Positions 1 through 5,354 of a stretch of DNA of 5,354 nt are shown here, piece by piece. The position numbers and the translations under genes are program-made. The notes under the pieces are model-generated. The model ran no database searches, was not told the origin of the DNA, and was given only the letters and a program-made list of their open reading frames with translations. The DNA is from an uncultured Acidaminococcus sp. (GTDB taxonomy: Bacteria; Bacillota_C; Negativicutes; Acidaminococcales; Acidaminococcaceae). Location of the stretch: positions 1 through 5,354 of the forward strand of contig OMUE01000145.1 of NCBI GenBank assembly GCA_900314165.1, in the 5' to 3' direction. Positions within the stretch are counted from its first letter, which is position 1; the number at the start of each line of letters is the position of its first letter.

Positions 1-1169
1 CCGTGCATAGCAGCCAGTTGTTCCAGTTCAGCCTTGATTTCTTCTTCCTTAACCTTGACGCCTTCCTTCAGGGCGATGGAGTCCAGCACCAGGTCCGTCT
101 TGATGTTTTCCAGAGCTACAGGTTTTTGTTCATCCCGGTAGGTCTTCACATCCTTGCCCAGATATTGCAGGTACATGGGCAGGCTCATCTTGTGGCTTTC
201 CAGGTTCATAGCCAGTTCGTCCATCATCTGGTTAGCTCTTTGGTTCACCATCACTTCAGGAACATCGACTTTGGCGTTCTTCACAGCCGTTTCGATGACT
301 TCTTGTTCATAAGCAGTCTGAGCCCGTTGAGCTTCAGCCTTCTTCATGCGGTCCAGGGTCTTTTCCCGGAATTCAGCCACGGTCTTGCTGTCAGAGTTGG
401 CAGCAATCAGTTCATCCGTTACTTCGGGAACTTCCTTAACCTTCACGTCTTGGACGTTGACTTTGAATACAGCAGCTTTGCCGGCCAATTCCTTGGAGAA
501 GTAGTCTTCAGGGAACGTTACGTTTACATCCGTGGATTCGCCTTTGCCCAGGCCCACCAGTTGGTCTTCAAAGCCAGGGATGAAGCTGCCGCTGCCAACT
601 TCCAGAGGATAGCCTTTGCCTTCGCCACCGGCAAAAGGTTTGCCATCTACGGTGCCGGCGAAGTCGATGATAGCCATATCACCTTTTTCCAGCTTCTTGC
701 CTTCAGGAGCTTCTACCATCTTGGAAGCGCGTTTTTGCAGGTCTTCTACAGCCTTGTCCACATCAGCGTCGGTGATTTCCTTTTCTTCCTTCTTTACATC
801 CAGGTCTTTGTATTGGCCCAGTTCAGGTTCAGGACGCAGGGTTACGGACAGGGTCAGATCCATGGGCTGGCCTTCTTCGAATTTGGAATCTTTGATTTCA
901 GGATCCGCAACGGGTACCAGCTTGTGTTCTTCCATGGCTGCTTTGTATTCCTGGTTAGCTGCAATTTCAAAAGCTTCATCTTTAATAGCATCTTTGCCTA
1001 CATGCAGTTCCAGAACCCGGCGGGGTGCTTTGCCCTTACGGAAACCGGGAATCGTTACCTGCTTGTTGATCTTGTCAGCAGCTTTGGCAAATGCTTTGGC
1101 TACATCCTCTACAGGCAAAGTAATCTTCAGGGTTGCTTCATTACCATTTCTTTCTACGGAAACGCTCAT
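1..1169 (-). CDS. tig: Trigger factor, ribosome-associated chaperone/prolyl isomerase (5' part; C-terminal end off the left edge)
   Basis: Trigger factor docks at the ribosomal exit tunnel and shields nascent chains; its central FKBP-type domain has peptidyl-prolyl isomerase activity. Read from the ATG at 1169-1167, 389 codons stay open to the window edge. The N-terminal ribosome-binding domain carries the signature GFRKGKAPRRV at residues 42-52, including the FRK ribosome-contact motif (43-45). The FKBP domain spans about residues 155-245, with KGDMAIIDFAGTVDG and a GSGSFIPGFEDQLVG segment. An acidic/lysine-rich helical C-terminal chaperone domain follows. Trigger factors are usually about 430 residues, so roughly 40 are missing. 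The start is supported by a GAGGAGGA ribosome binding site seven to eight bases upstream. The gene is divergent from the AGCS symporter. In many bacteria clpP/clpX follow tig, but that side is outside the window. Identity is very secure. Confidence 0.97.
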   Translation of the reverse strand, partial: MSVSVERNGNEATLKITLPVEDVAKAFAKAADKINKQVTIPGFRKGKAPRRVLELHVGKDAIKDEAFEIAANQEYKAAMEEHKLVPVADPEIKDSKFEEGQPMDLTLSVTLRPEPELGQYKDLDVKKEEKEITDADVDKAVEDLQKRASKMVEAPEGKKLEKGDMAIIDFAGTVDGKPFAGGEGKGYPLEVGSGSFIPGFEDQLVGLGKGESTDVNVTFPEDYFSKELAGKAAVFKVNVQDVKVKEVPEVTDELIAANSDSKTVAEFREKTLDRMKKAEAQRAQTAYEQEVIETAVKNAKVDVPEVMVNQRANQMMDELAMNLESHKMSLPMYLQYLGKDVKTYRDEQKPVALENIKTDLVLDSIALKEGVKVKEEEIKAELEQLAAMH

Positions 1170-1177
1170 TCAAAAAA

Positions 1178-1185
1178 TCCTCCTC
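1178..1185 (-). promoter_or_regulatory. Ribosome binding site of tig
   Basis: On the minus strand this reads GAGGAGGA, close to a full anti-16S match, and ends eight bases before the ATG at 1169. It fixes the start of trigger factor; no other in-frame start is needed. Confidence 0.85.
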
Positions 1186-1256
1186 ACGTGCTGTCAGCCT
1201 TACCTATCTATAATGCTAAACAGACTATCTGTAATTGCTTAAAAAACCGCTCATAT

Positions 1257-1285
1257 AGCATAGCACAAAAGGTGTATTTACGCAA
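1257..1285 (-). promoter_or_regulatory. Predicted sigma70-type promoter for tig (extended -10)
   Basis: On the minus strand a TTGCGT -35 (1285-1280) is followed by exactly 17 bases and a TATGCT -10 (1262-1257). The bases just before the -10 are TGC, giving an extended -10 element. Transcription would start near 1250, leaving a leader of about 80 nt. That leader holds one small hairpin, ACAGA-3 nt-TCTGT in plus-strand terms at 1220-1232, too weak to call a regulator. The promoter is inferred from sequence only. Confidence 0.6.
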
Positions 1286-1290
1286 GGAAC

Positions 1291-1316
1291 AGGAAAAATT
1301 TCCTAAATGTATTTAG
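1291..1316. promoter_or_regulatory. Two abutting dyads between the divergent tig and AGCS promoters; possible operator
   Basis: AGGAAA-AA-TTTCCT (1291-1304) and CTAAAT-GT-ATTTAG (1303-1316) are each perfect 6-bp-arm dyads with 2-base centres, and they share two bases. They lie between the predicted -35 of tig (1280-1285) and the candidate -35 of the symporter (1323-1328), where a repressor or activator could act on either gene. Both are AT-rich, so chance symmetry is possible. No known operator is recognised. Confidence 0.3.
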
Positions 1317-1322
1317 TATTTC

Positions 1323-1354
1323 TTGATGAAATGTTCAGCTATATGGTGTATAAT
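1323..1354 (+). promoter_or_regulatory. Predicted promoter of the AGCS symporter gene
   Basis: A perfect TATAAT -10 lies at 1349-1354. The best -35 match by sequence is TTGATG at 1323-1328, but its 20-base spacer is longer than normal; at a 17-base spacing the hexamer is only ATGAAA (1326-1331). The -10 is convincing and the -35 uncertain, so the promoter may be weak or activator-dependent. The predicted start near 1361 gives a leader of about 60 nt. Confidence 0.5.
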
Positions 1355-1373
1355 GGCTTCATTAATAATATTA

Positions 1374-1402
1374 TTTTTCAATTGCGCGTACAATTGGAAA
1401 AA
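1374..1402 (+). promoter_or_regulatory. Dyad in the symporter leader, next to the ribosome binding site
   Basis: TTTTTCAATTG (1374-1384) is mirrored by CAATTG-G-AAAAA (1391-1402) across a 6-base loop (1385-1390), with a single bulged G at 1397. It ends two bases before the TTAAGGAGGA region. It could be a DNA operator or a weak RNA stem near the ribosome binding site. The stem is mostly A/T and would be marginal as RNA. No known motif is recognised. Confidence 0.35.
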
Positions 1403-1404
1403 TT

Positions 1405-1412
1405 AAGGAGGA
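1405..1412 (+). promoter_or_regulatory. Ribosome binding site of the AGCS symporter gene
   Basis: AAGGAGGA ends seven bases before the ATG at 1420. This strong, well-spaced site supports that start. Confidence 0.85.
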
Positions 1413-1419
1413 CTCATCC

Positions 1420-2823
1420 ATGTCTCAATTGCTCAACACCCTGGACGACGTACTGTACTATCCTATCCTGATCATCGTCCTTGTGGCCGCCGGCCTGATC
1501 TTCACCGTTAAGACCAGACTGATCCAGCTGCGCTATCTGATCGAGTGTATCCATGTGGTCATGCAGAAGCCTGAAAAAGAAGGTTCCGTATCTTCCTTCC
1601 AGGCCCTGATGGTATCCACGGCTTCCCGTGTAGGTACCGGCAACATCGTGGGCATTTCCACAGCTCTGTGCCTGGGTGGCCCCGGCGCTGTGTTCTGGAT
1701 GTGGCTCATTGCCATCATCGGCGGTTCTACAGCTTTCATCGAAAGCACCCTGGCTCAGGTCTACAAGCGCCGTGACGCCAACGGTGACAGCTATGGCGGT
1801 CCTGCCTACTATATTGAGACAGCCCTCCATAATAAAGCCCTGGCTGCAGCCTTTGCGGTATGCCTGATTGTCACTTATGCCGGCGGCTTCAACCTGCTGG
1901 CTTCCTACAACCTGCAGTCCACCTTCGCCGTCTACGGTTTCTACGACAAGGTAACCACGCCCTGGATCATCGGCGGCATCCTGGCCGTGCTGGTAGGCAT
2001 CTGCATCTTCGGCGGCGGCAAACGCATCATCAAAGTGACTGAAGCCGTCGTTCCCTTCATGGGCGTGCTGTACGTACTGCTCAGCGTCGTCATCATTCTC
2101 ATGCACCTGGGCATGATTCCCTCCGTCATTGGTGCCATCCTGGCCGACGCCTTCAACTTCCAGAAAATCCTGGCCGGTATATCCGGTTCCTGCATGATGT
2201 ACGGGATCAAACGGGGTCTGTATTCCAACGAAGCCGGTGTAGGTTCTGCTCCTAACGCCGCTGCAGCTGCTGACGTAGCCCATCCTGCCCAGCAGGGTCT
2301 TGTACAGATGTTGTCCGTTTTCATCGATACGACCCTGTGCACCTCCACCGCTCTCATGTGCCTGTTCTCCGGCGTAGCTCCTGCTAAGGAATTGGCTGGT
2401 GCTCCTTACGTCCAGGCTGCTGTAAAAGTGGACTTCGGCATGTTGGGGCCCATTATGATCACCATCGCCATGATCCTGTTCGCCTTCACCACCCTGCTGG
2501 GGAACCTGTTCTACGTGGACAATGCCCTGGCTTACCTGAATGGCAGCAAGGTGCCCTCCAAGTCCTTCATGACGTTCTTCCGTGTCCTGTGCCTGATTGT
2601 CATCTTCGTAGGTGCCGGTGTCAGCATGGATAACGCCTGGGCTGCTGCCGATATTACCATGGCCTTCATGTGCCTGGTGAACATCCCTTCCATCCTGACC
2701 ATGAGCAAGACCGCCATCGCCGTTATGGACGACTACGGCCGCCAGCGCGCTACTACCGACAAGCCCGTGTTCAAAGCCAAGAACATCGGCCTGGACGACA
2801 GCAATCTGGACTACTGGAAGTAA
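1420..2823 (+). CDS. Sodium:alanine/glycine symporter, AGCS family
   Basis: This integral inner-membrane protein of 467 residues belongs to the alanine-or-glycine:cation symporter family (TC 2.A.25), which imports small neutral amino acids with Na+ (in some members H+). Family hallmarks are clear: VGTGNIVGI at 71-79, GGPGAVFWMW at 86-95 (the AGCS signature region), SYGGPAYYIE at 124-133, and the cytoplasmic block KRGLYSNEAGVGSAPNAAAA at 264-283 followed by HPAQQGL at 288-294. Hydrophobic segments are evident near residues 12-30, 88-108, 143-162, 182-199, 208-228, 340-362 and 386-402, fitting the LeuT-like fold of about 10-11 helices. Length is normal for the family. It is monocistronic: divergent from tig and closed by its own terminator. 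Some AGCS genes sit behind a glycine riboswitch, but the leader here is too short for one. The substrate (alanine, glycine or another small amino acid) cannot be set from sequence alone. The C-terminal tail (about 440-467) is polar and cytoplasmic. Confidence 0.95.
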   Translation: MSQLLNTLDDVLYYPILIIVLVAAGLIFTVKTRLIQLRYLIECIHVVMQKPEKEGSVSSFQALMVSTASRVGTGNIVGISTALCLGGPGAVFWMWLIAIIGGSTAFIESTLAQVYKRRDANGDSYGGPAYYIETALHNKALAAAFAVCLIVTYAGGFNLLASYNLQSTFAVYGFYDKVTTPWIIGGILAVLVGICIFGGGKRIIKVTEAVVPFMGVLYVLLSVVIILMHLGMIPSVIGAILADAFNFQKILAGISGSCMMYGIKRGLYSNEAGVGSAPNAAAAADVAHPAQQGLVQMLSVFIDTTLCTSTALMCLFSGVAPAKELAGAPYVQAAVKVDFGMLGPIMITIAMILFAFTTLLGNLFYVDNALAYLNGSKVPSKSFMTFFRVLCLIVIFVGAGVSMDNAWAAADITMAFMCLVNIPSILTMSKTAIAVMDDYGRQRATTDKPVFKAKNIGLDDSNLDYWK

Positions 2824-2833
2824 TGACTAATCG

Positions 2834-2868
2834 AAAAAGCGTTCCCGCAAAAACGGGAACGCTTTTTT
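2834..2868. terminator. Strong rho-independent terminator, probably bidirectional
   Basis: AAAAAGCGTTCCCG (2834-2847) and CGGGAACGCTTTTT (2854-2867) form a perfect 14-bp stem with a 6-base CAAAAA loop. It begins 11 bases after the symporter stop. On the plus strand it ends in six T; on the minus strand the mirrored A-tract gives five T. It can therefore end both the symporter transcript and the convergent ugd-epimerase transcript, whose last stop codon is at 2903-2905. Confidence 0.93.
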
Positions 2869-2874
2869 CATACC

Positions 2875-2902
2875 TTTTCACTTTTCACTTTTTACTTTTC
2901 GC
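2875..2902 (-). repeat. Heptamer tandem repeat, 4 units (GYGAAAA type)
   Basis: Read on the minus strand, immediately after the TAA of the epimerase gene, the units are GCGAAAA, GTAAAAA, GTGAAAA and GTGAAAA, followed by GG. The first base of the first unit is the first base after the stop codon. The same family recurs in the opposite orientation at 5138-5209, upstream of ugd. The function is unknown; the tract lies between the stop codon and the shared terminator and codes for nothing. Confidence 0.8.
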
Positions 2903-3907
2903 TTATACCTTGTAATACCCCCTGTACCAATCCGCAAACTTCTGCAGGCCTTTTTCGATGGTAGTAGCAGGCTTGAAGCCGAAGTCTTTTTCCAGTTCAG
3001 ATACATCGGCGTAGGTCTGGTACACGTCGCCGGGCTGCATGGGCAGGAATTCCTTTTGGGCTTCCTTCCCCAGGACTTTTTCCAGGGTTTCAATGAATAC
3101 CATGAGCTTTTCCGGCTTGTTGTTGCCGATGTTGTAGATCTTGTACGGATCCCCCAGTTCGTTATTTTCCGGAGGCACGCACAGCATGTGCATGATGCCT
3201 TCTACAATGTCGTCCACATACGTAAAGTCCCGGTACATATCCCCGTGATTGAAGATGGTGATGGGTTCTCCCTTCATGATCTTATTGGTGAACTTGAAAT
3301 AGGCCATGTCCGGCCGGCCAAAGGGACCGTACACCGTAAAGAACCTCAGGCCTGTAGCAGGAATCCGGTACAGGTGGCTGTAGGTATAGGCCATAAGCTC
3401 ATCCGATTTCTTCGTGGCGGCGTACAGGCTGATAGGATGGTCCACATTGTCCGTGGTGCTGAAGGGGGTCTTCTGCTGGTTGCCGTACACGGAAGAACTG
3501 GACGCGAACAGCAGGTGCTCCACCTTGTGGTACCGGCAGCCTTCCAGAATGTTGAAGAAGCCGATGACGTTGGAGTCAATGTATTCCCGGGGATGGTCTA
3601 TGCTGTAGCGGACGCCTGCCTGGGCTCCCAGGTTTACGACGATGTCCGGCTGGAATTCTGTGAAAATCTTTTCCACGGCAGCCTGGTCCGCCAAGTCCCC
3701 TTCTGTAAACGTAAAGCCGGGATACAGCTGCAGCTGGGCCAGCCGGTCCCGTTTCAGCTGCACATCGTAATAGGCATTCATATTATCCAGTCCGGCTACG
3801 ATGCCTCCCTGGGCCAGGATCCGTTTGGCCAGATGATAGCCAATGAAGCCGGCAGCACCGGTTATAAATACTTTTTTATCAGGATCAAAGGGTACGGTCT
3901 TTGTCAT
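2903..3907 (-). CDS. NAD-dependent sugar-nucleotide epimerase, probable UDP-glucuronate 4-epimerase
   Basis: This soluble cytoplasmic extended short-chain dehydrogenase/reductase of 334 residues is predicted to interconvert UDP-glucuronate and UDP-galacturonate using tightly bound NAD+. Visible features are the Rossmann motif GAAGFIG (17-23), acidic D41 at the end of the second strand (NAD ribose binding), the active-site serine run SSSSVYG (136-142), the catalytic pair Y162 and K166 in YAATK, and TVYGPFGRPDMA (191-202). The GRPDMA stretch is typical of UDP-glucuronate 4-epimerases (LpsL/CapI type) rather than GalE or the UDP-glucuronate decarboxylases. No membrane anchor is seen. Length matches the bacterial family. 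The gene starts 12 bases after ugd, and its ribosome binding site overlaps the ugd stop codon, so the two are co-transcribed and probably translationally coupled. ugd would make its substrate, which strengthens the call. A related 4-epimerase with different substrate preference cannot be excluded. Confidence 0.9.
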   Translation of the reverse strand: MTKTVPFDPDKKVFITGAAGFIGYHLAKRILAQGGIVAGLDNMNAYYDVQLKRDRLAQLQLYPGFTFTEGDLADQAAVEKIFTEFQPDIVVNLGAQAGVRYSIDHPREYIDSNVIGFFNILEGCRYHKVEHLLFASSSSVYGNQQKTPFSTTDNVDHPISLYAATKKSDELMAYTYSHLYRIPATGLRFFTVYGPFGRPDMAYFKFTNKIMKGEPITIFNHGDMYRDFTYVDDIVEGIMHMLCVPPENNELGDPYKIYNIGNNKPEKLMVFIETLEKVLGKEAQKEFLPMQPGDVYQTYADVSELEKDFGFKPATTIEKGLQKFADWYRGYYKV

Positions 3908-3915
3908 AACGATAG

Positions 3916-3921
3916 CTCCTT
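3916..3921 (-). promoter_or_regulatory. Ribosome binding site of the epimerase, overlapping the ugd stop codon
   Basis: On the minus strand AAGGAG uses the last two bases of the ugd TAA (3922-3920) and ends eight bases before the epimerase ATG at 3907. A ribosome terminating on ugd covers this site, which suggests coupled translation of the two enzymes. Confidence 0.8.
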
Positions 3922-5086
3922 AGTCCCGGTCGAAGAGATCCCGGGTATATACTTTGTCTTTTACGTCTTCCAATTCCGGTGCCCAGCGGTTCGTGACGAT
4001 CACATCGCTGGCAGCCTTGAATTCGGCCAGGTCCCGGATGACCCTGGACCGGAAGAATTCCTCATCCTTCAGAGTGGGTTCATAGACGATGACGGGAATG
4101 CCCTTGGCCTTGATGCGCTTCATGACGCCCTGGATGGCAGAAGCCCGAAAGTTATCGGAATTCGTCTTCATGGTCAGCCGGTACACGCCCACGACCTGGG
4201 GATGACGGGCAATGATTTCGTCCGCAATATGGTCCTTCCGGGTCCGGTTAGCCTGGACAATGGCGGAAATCAGGTTCTGAGGCACGTCCTGGTAGTTGGC
4301 CAGCAGCTGCTTCGTGTCCTTGGGCAGGCAGTAGCCCCCGTAGCCAAAGGACGGATTGTTATAGAAGTTGCCGATCCGGGGATCCAGGCATACGCCGTTG
4401 ATGATTTCCTTCGTATGCAGGCCCCGGATTTCCGCATAGGAATCCAGTTCGTTGAAATAGGCCACCCGGAGAGCCAGGTACGTATTGGCAAATAATTTGA
4501 TGGCTTCTGCTTCCGTAGAGCCCGTGAACAGCATGGGAATATTTTCTTTCAGAGCACCCTGAGCCAGCAGTTCGGCGAATTTATGGCCTCTGGGAGAGTC
4601 CTCTCCTACTATAATCCGGGAGGGATGCAGGTTGTCGTACAGAGCCTTCCCTTCCCGAAGAAATTCCGGTGAAAAAATGATGTTGTCCGTGCCGTATTTT
4701 TCCCGGGCACCCATGGTATAGCCTACGGGCACCGTGGATTTGATGATCATGACGGCCTGAGGGTCGTATTGCAGCACTTCTTCGATGACCGTCTCTACAG
4801 AGGACGTATCGAAAAAGTTCTTTTGAGGATCATAGTTTGTCGGCGTGGAGATGATGACGTAGTCCGCCCCTGTAAAGGCCTCTTTCGGATCCGTAGTGGC
4901 CCGGAAGTCCAGGTCATCCCGTTTCAGGAATTCTGAAATCTCCTTATCAATGATGGGAGACTTCCCCTCATTGAGCATGGCCACCTTTTCCGGCACGATG
5001 TCCAGTGCCACCACTGTATTATGTTGTGCTAACAAAAGCCCGTTGGACAGGCCCACATACCCCGTCCCGGCAATGGCAATCTTCAT
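3920..5086 (-). CDS. ugd: UDP-glucose 6-dehydrogenase
   Basis: This cytoplasmic enzyme of 388 residues oxidises UDP-glucose to UDP-glucuronate with two NAD+, through a covalent thioester on a cysteine. Visible features are the N-terminal Rossmann motif GTGYVG (7-12), D29 at the end of the second strand for NAD, STPTNYD (80-86), KSTVPVG (116-122), SPEFLREG (139-146), the central helix with K197 and N201 ([13 protein letters not shown]), and the active-site motif [10 protein letters not shown] (248-257) with catalytic C253. The C-terminal UDP-binding domain contains MKTNSDNFR (306-314) and ends near VIVTNRW (362-368). All key residues are present and the length fits the short bacterial class (HasB/Cap3A-like, about 390-400 residues). 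It is the first gene of a two-gene operon with a UDP-glucuronate 4-epimerase, so the likely end product is UDP-galacturonate for LPS, capsule or exopolysaccharide. No glycosyltransferase or polymerase gene lies in the window. Confidence 0.96.
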   Translation of the reverse strand: MKIAIAGTGYVGLSNGLLLAQHNTVVALDIVPEKVAMLNEGKSPIIDKEISEFLKRDDLDFRATTDPKEAFTGADYVIISTPTNYDPQKNFFDTSSVETVIEEVLQYDPQAVMIIKSTVPVGYTMGAREKYGTDNIIFSPEFLREGKALYDNLHPSRIIVGEDSPRGHKFAELLAQGALKENIPMLFTGSTEAEAIKLFANTYLALRVAYFNELDSYAEIRGLHTKEIINGVCLDPRIGNFYNNPSFGYGGYCLPKDTKQLLANYQDVPQNLISAIVQANRTRKDHIADEIIARHPQVVGVYRLTMKTNSDNFRASAIQGVMKRIKAKGIPVIVYEPTLKDEEFFRSRVIRDLAEFKAASDVIVTNRWAPELEDVKDKVYTRDLFDRD

Positions 5087-5094
5087 AGTCTGTA

Positions 5095-5102
5095 CCTTCC
5101 TT
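5095..5102 (-). promoter_or_regulatory. Ribosome binding site of ugd
   Basis: On the minus strand AAGGAAGG ends eight bases before the ATG at 5086. It is a fair Shine-Dalgarno site and supports the start that places GTGYVG at residues 7-12, as usual for the family. Confidence 0.75.
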
Positions 5103-5121
5103 GTGAAAGTTGTATGGGTAT

Positions 5122-5150
5122 ATTATACCATGGATTAGCGAAGAGCGAAG
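5122..5150 (-). promoter_or_regulatory. Predicted promoter of the ugd-epimerase operon (extended -10, weak -35)
   Basis: On the minus strand TGG directly precedes TATAAT (5127-5122), a perfect -10 with the TGn extension. At 17 bases upstream the -35 hexamer is CTTCGC (5150-5145), a poor match made of heptamer-repeat sequence. The extended -10 probably carries the promoter. Predicted start near 5115, leader about 30 nt. The -10 is embedded in a perfect palindrome, GGTATA-T-TATACC (5117-5129). Confidence 0.6.
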
Positions 5151-5209
5151 AGTTAAGAGCGAAGAGGGGCCGGCGGCAGCAAGGAAGAGTGAAAAGTGAA
5201 GAGTGAAAA
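5138..5209 (+). repeat. Two heptamer tracts of the GYGAARA family upstream of ugd
   Basis: Tract one (5138-5165) reads GCGAAGA, GCGAAGA, GTTAAGA, GCGAAGA. After a GC-rich spacer, tract two (5189-5209) reads GTGAAAA, GTGAAGA, GTGAAAA, with a degenerate unit AGGAAGA in phase before it. Both read on the plus strand, opposite to the related tract at 2875-2902, so the pair brackets the ugd operon as imperfect inverted repeats. There is no coding content; short ORFs across it are just the translated repeat. Confidence 0.75.
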
Positions 5210-5230
5210 GGCGCCGCGGGCGGGAGCGTG

Positions 5231-5262
5231 ATACGTGCATACGTGCATACGTTCATACGACG
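5231..5262 (+). repeat. Octamer tandem repeat (ATACGTGC)
   Basis: ATACGTGC (5231-5238), ATACGTGC (5239-5246) and ATACGTTC (5247-5254) are followed by a decayed unit ATACGACG (5255-5262). It runs into a small inverted repeat, CGTGC-GCT-GCACG (5261-5273). The unit length and sequence differ from the neighbouring heptamers. No function is apparent. Confidence 0.7.
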
Positions 5263-5274
5263 TGCGCTGCACGG

Positions 5275-5295
5275 GAAGTCAGAAGTCAGAGGGCA
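5275..5295 (+). repeat. Heptamer tandem repeat (GAAGTCA)
   Basis: Two exact units GAAGTCA (5275-5288) are followed by a decayed unit GAGGGCA (5289-5295). This is the third short-repeat family within about 160 bp, and it lies between the octamer tract and the palindromic element at the right edge. Confidence 0.6.
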
Positions 5296-5312
5296 GATAT
5301 TAATAGTGCTCC

Positions 5313-5343
5313 GCACGGCCCCACCACCGTGCTTACGCACGGT
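5313..5343. repeat. Palindromic element at right edge, possibly REP-like and cut by the window
   Basis: ACCGTGC (5326-5332) and GCACGGT (5337-5343) form a perfect 7-bp stem with a TTAC loop. A further GCACGG at 5313-5318 can pair with the same CCGTGC, so two hairpins compete. Pyrimidine-rich CCCCTCCCCT follows to the edge. The layout resembles repetitive extragenic palindromes, but the element is incomplete here and no copy elsewhere in the window confirms that it is dispersed. No T-tract follows on the plus strand, so it is not a simple terminator. Confidence 0.4.
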
Positions 5344-5354
5344 TCCCCTCCCCT

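Noticed and set aside
1209..1214. TATAAT on the plus strand in the tig leader region
   Set aside because: No -35 at a suitable distance, and the nearest plus-strand gene start is 200 bases away with a better -10 of its own at 1349.
3..1316. A 437-codon open frame on the plus strand opposite tig
   Set aside because: It is antisense to a clear trigger factor, has no recognisable domain, is rich in Phe/His/Leu as expected from reverse-reading Lys/Glu-rich codons, and has no matching ribosome binding site.
1355..1419. Glycine riboswitch ahead of the AGCS symporter
   Set aside because: The leader is only about 60 nt, AT-rich, and lacks the GG-rich aptamer helices; a single glycine aptamer alone needs more room.
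1414..2283. A 289-codon minus-strand open frame opposite the symporter gene
   Set aside because: It is a shadow of codon bias in the AGCS gene: low-complexity Asp/Gly/Gln/His composition and no domain.
3056..4495. A 479-codon plus-strand open frame across the epimerase and ugd genes
   Set aside because: It runs antisense through two unrelated well-supported genes and their junction, so it cannot be a conserved protein; it is a by-product of GC-rich third positions.
5138..5295. CRISPR array
   Set aside because: The units are 7-8 bp and directly abutting, with no unique spacers; this is simple tandem repetition.
5083..5340. Minus-strand ORFs of 73-85 codons in the right-hand repeat region
   Set aside because: Their sequence is mostly translated heptamer repeat (LFTLHFSLF-like), they overlap the ugd promoter, and no ribosome binding site precedes them.

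Overview
The window reads as a piece of bacterial chromosome. It has moderate GC in the genes, strong AGGAGG-type Shine-Dalgarno sites and sigma70-type promoters. Codon and protein style, together with GYGAARA-type short repeats in the gaps, suggest a Firmicutes-lineage organism, possibly a Negativicute (Acidaminococcus/Megasphaera/Dialister-like). That taxonomic guess comes from general recall and was not tested by any search.

Layout. (1) Bases 1-1169, minus strand: 5' part of tig, the ribosome-associated chaperone trigger factor; its C-terminal end lies beyond the left edge. (2) Bases 1170-1419: a 250-bp divergent regulatory region with a good extended -10 promoter for tig, a weaker promoter for the rightward gene, two abutting dyads between the promoters, and a third dyad just ahead of the rightward gene's ribosome binding site. 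(3) Bases 1420-2823, plus strand: a sodium:alanine/glycine symporter of the AGCS family, transcribed alone and ended by a strong 14-bp hairpin terminator. (4) Bases 2903-5086, minus strand: a two-gene operon in the order ugd (UDP-glucose 6-dehydrogenase), then a UDP-glucuronate 4-epimerase-like gene. Together they would convert UDP-glucose to UDP-glucuronate and then UDP-galacturonate, precursors for surface polysaccharide or LPS. (5) Bases 5087-5354: no gene; it holds the ugd promoter followed by a mosaic of short tandem repeats (7-, 8- and 7-bp units) and, at the edge, a palindromic element that looks like the start of a REP-like repeat.

The four genes are ordinary and intact apart from the edge truncation of tig. 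I see no undescribed multi-gene system. The most unusual structure is non-coding: heptamer tracts of one family (GYGAARA) lie at both ends of the ugd operon in inverted orientation. One begins on the base after the epimerase stop codon. The other covers the position where the ugd promoter's -35 box should be.
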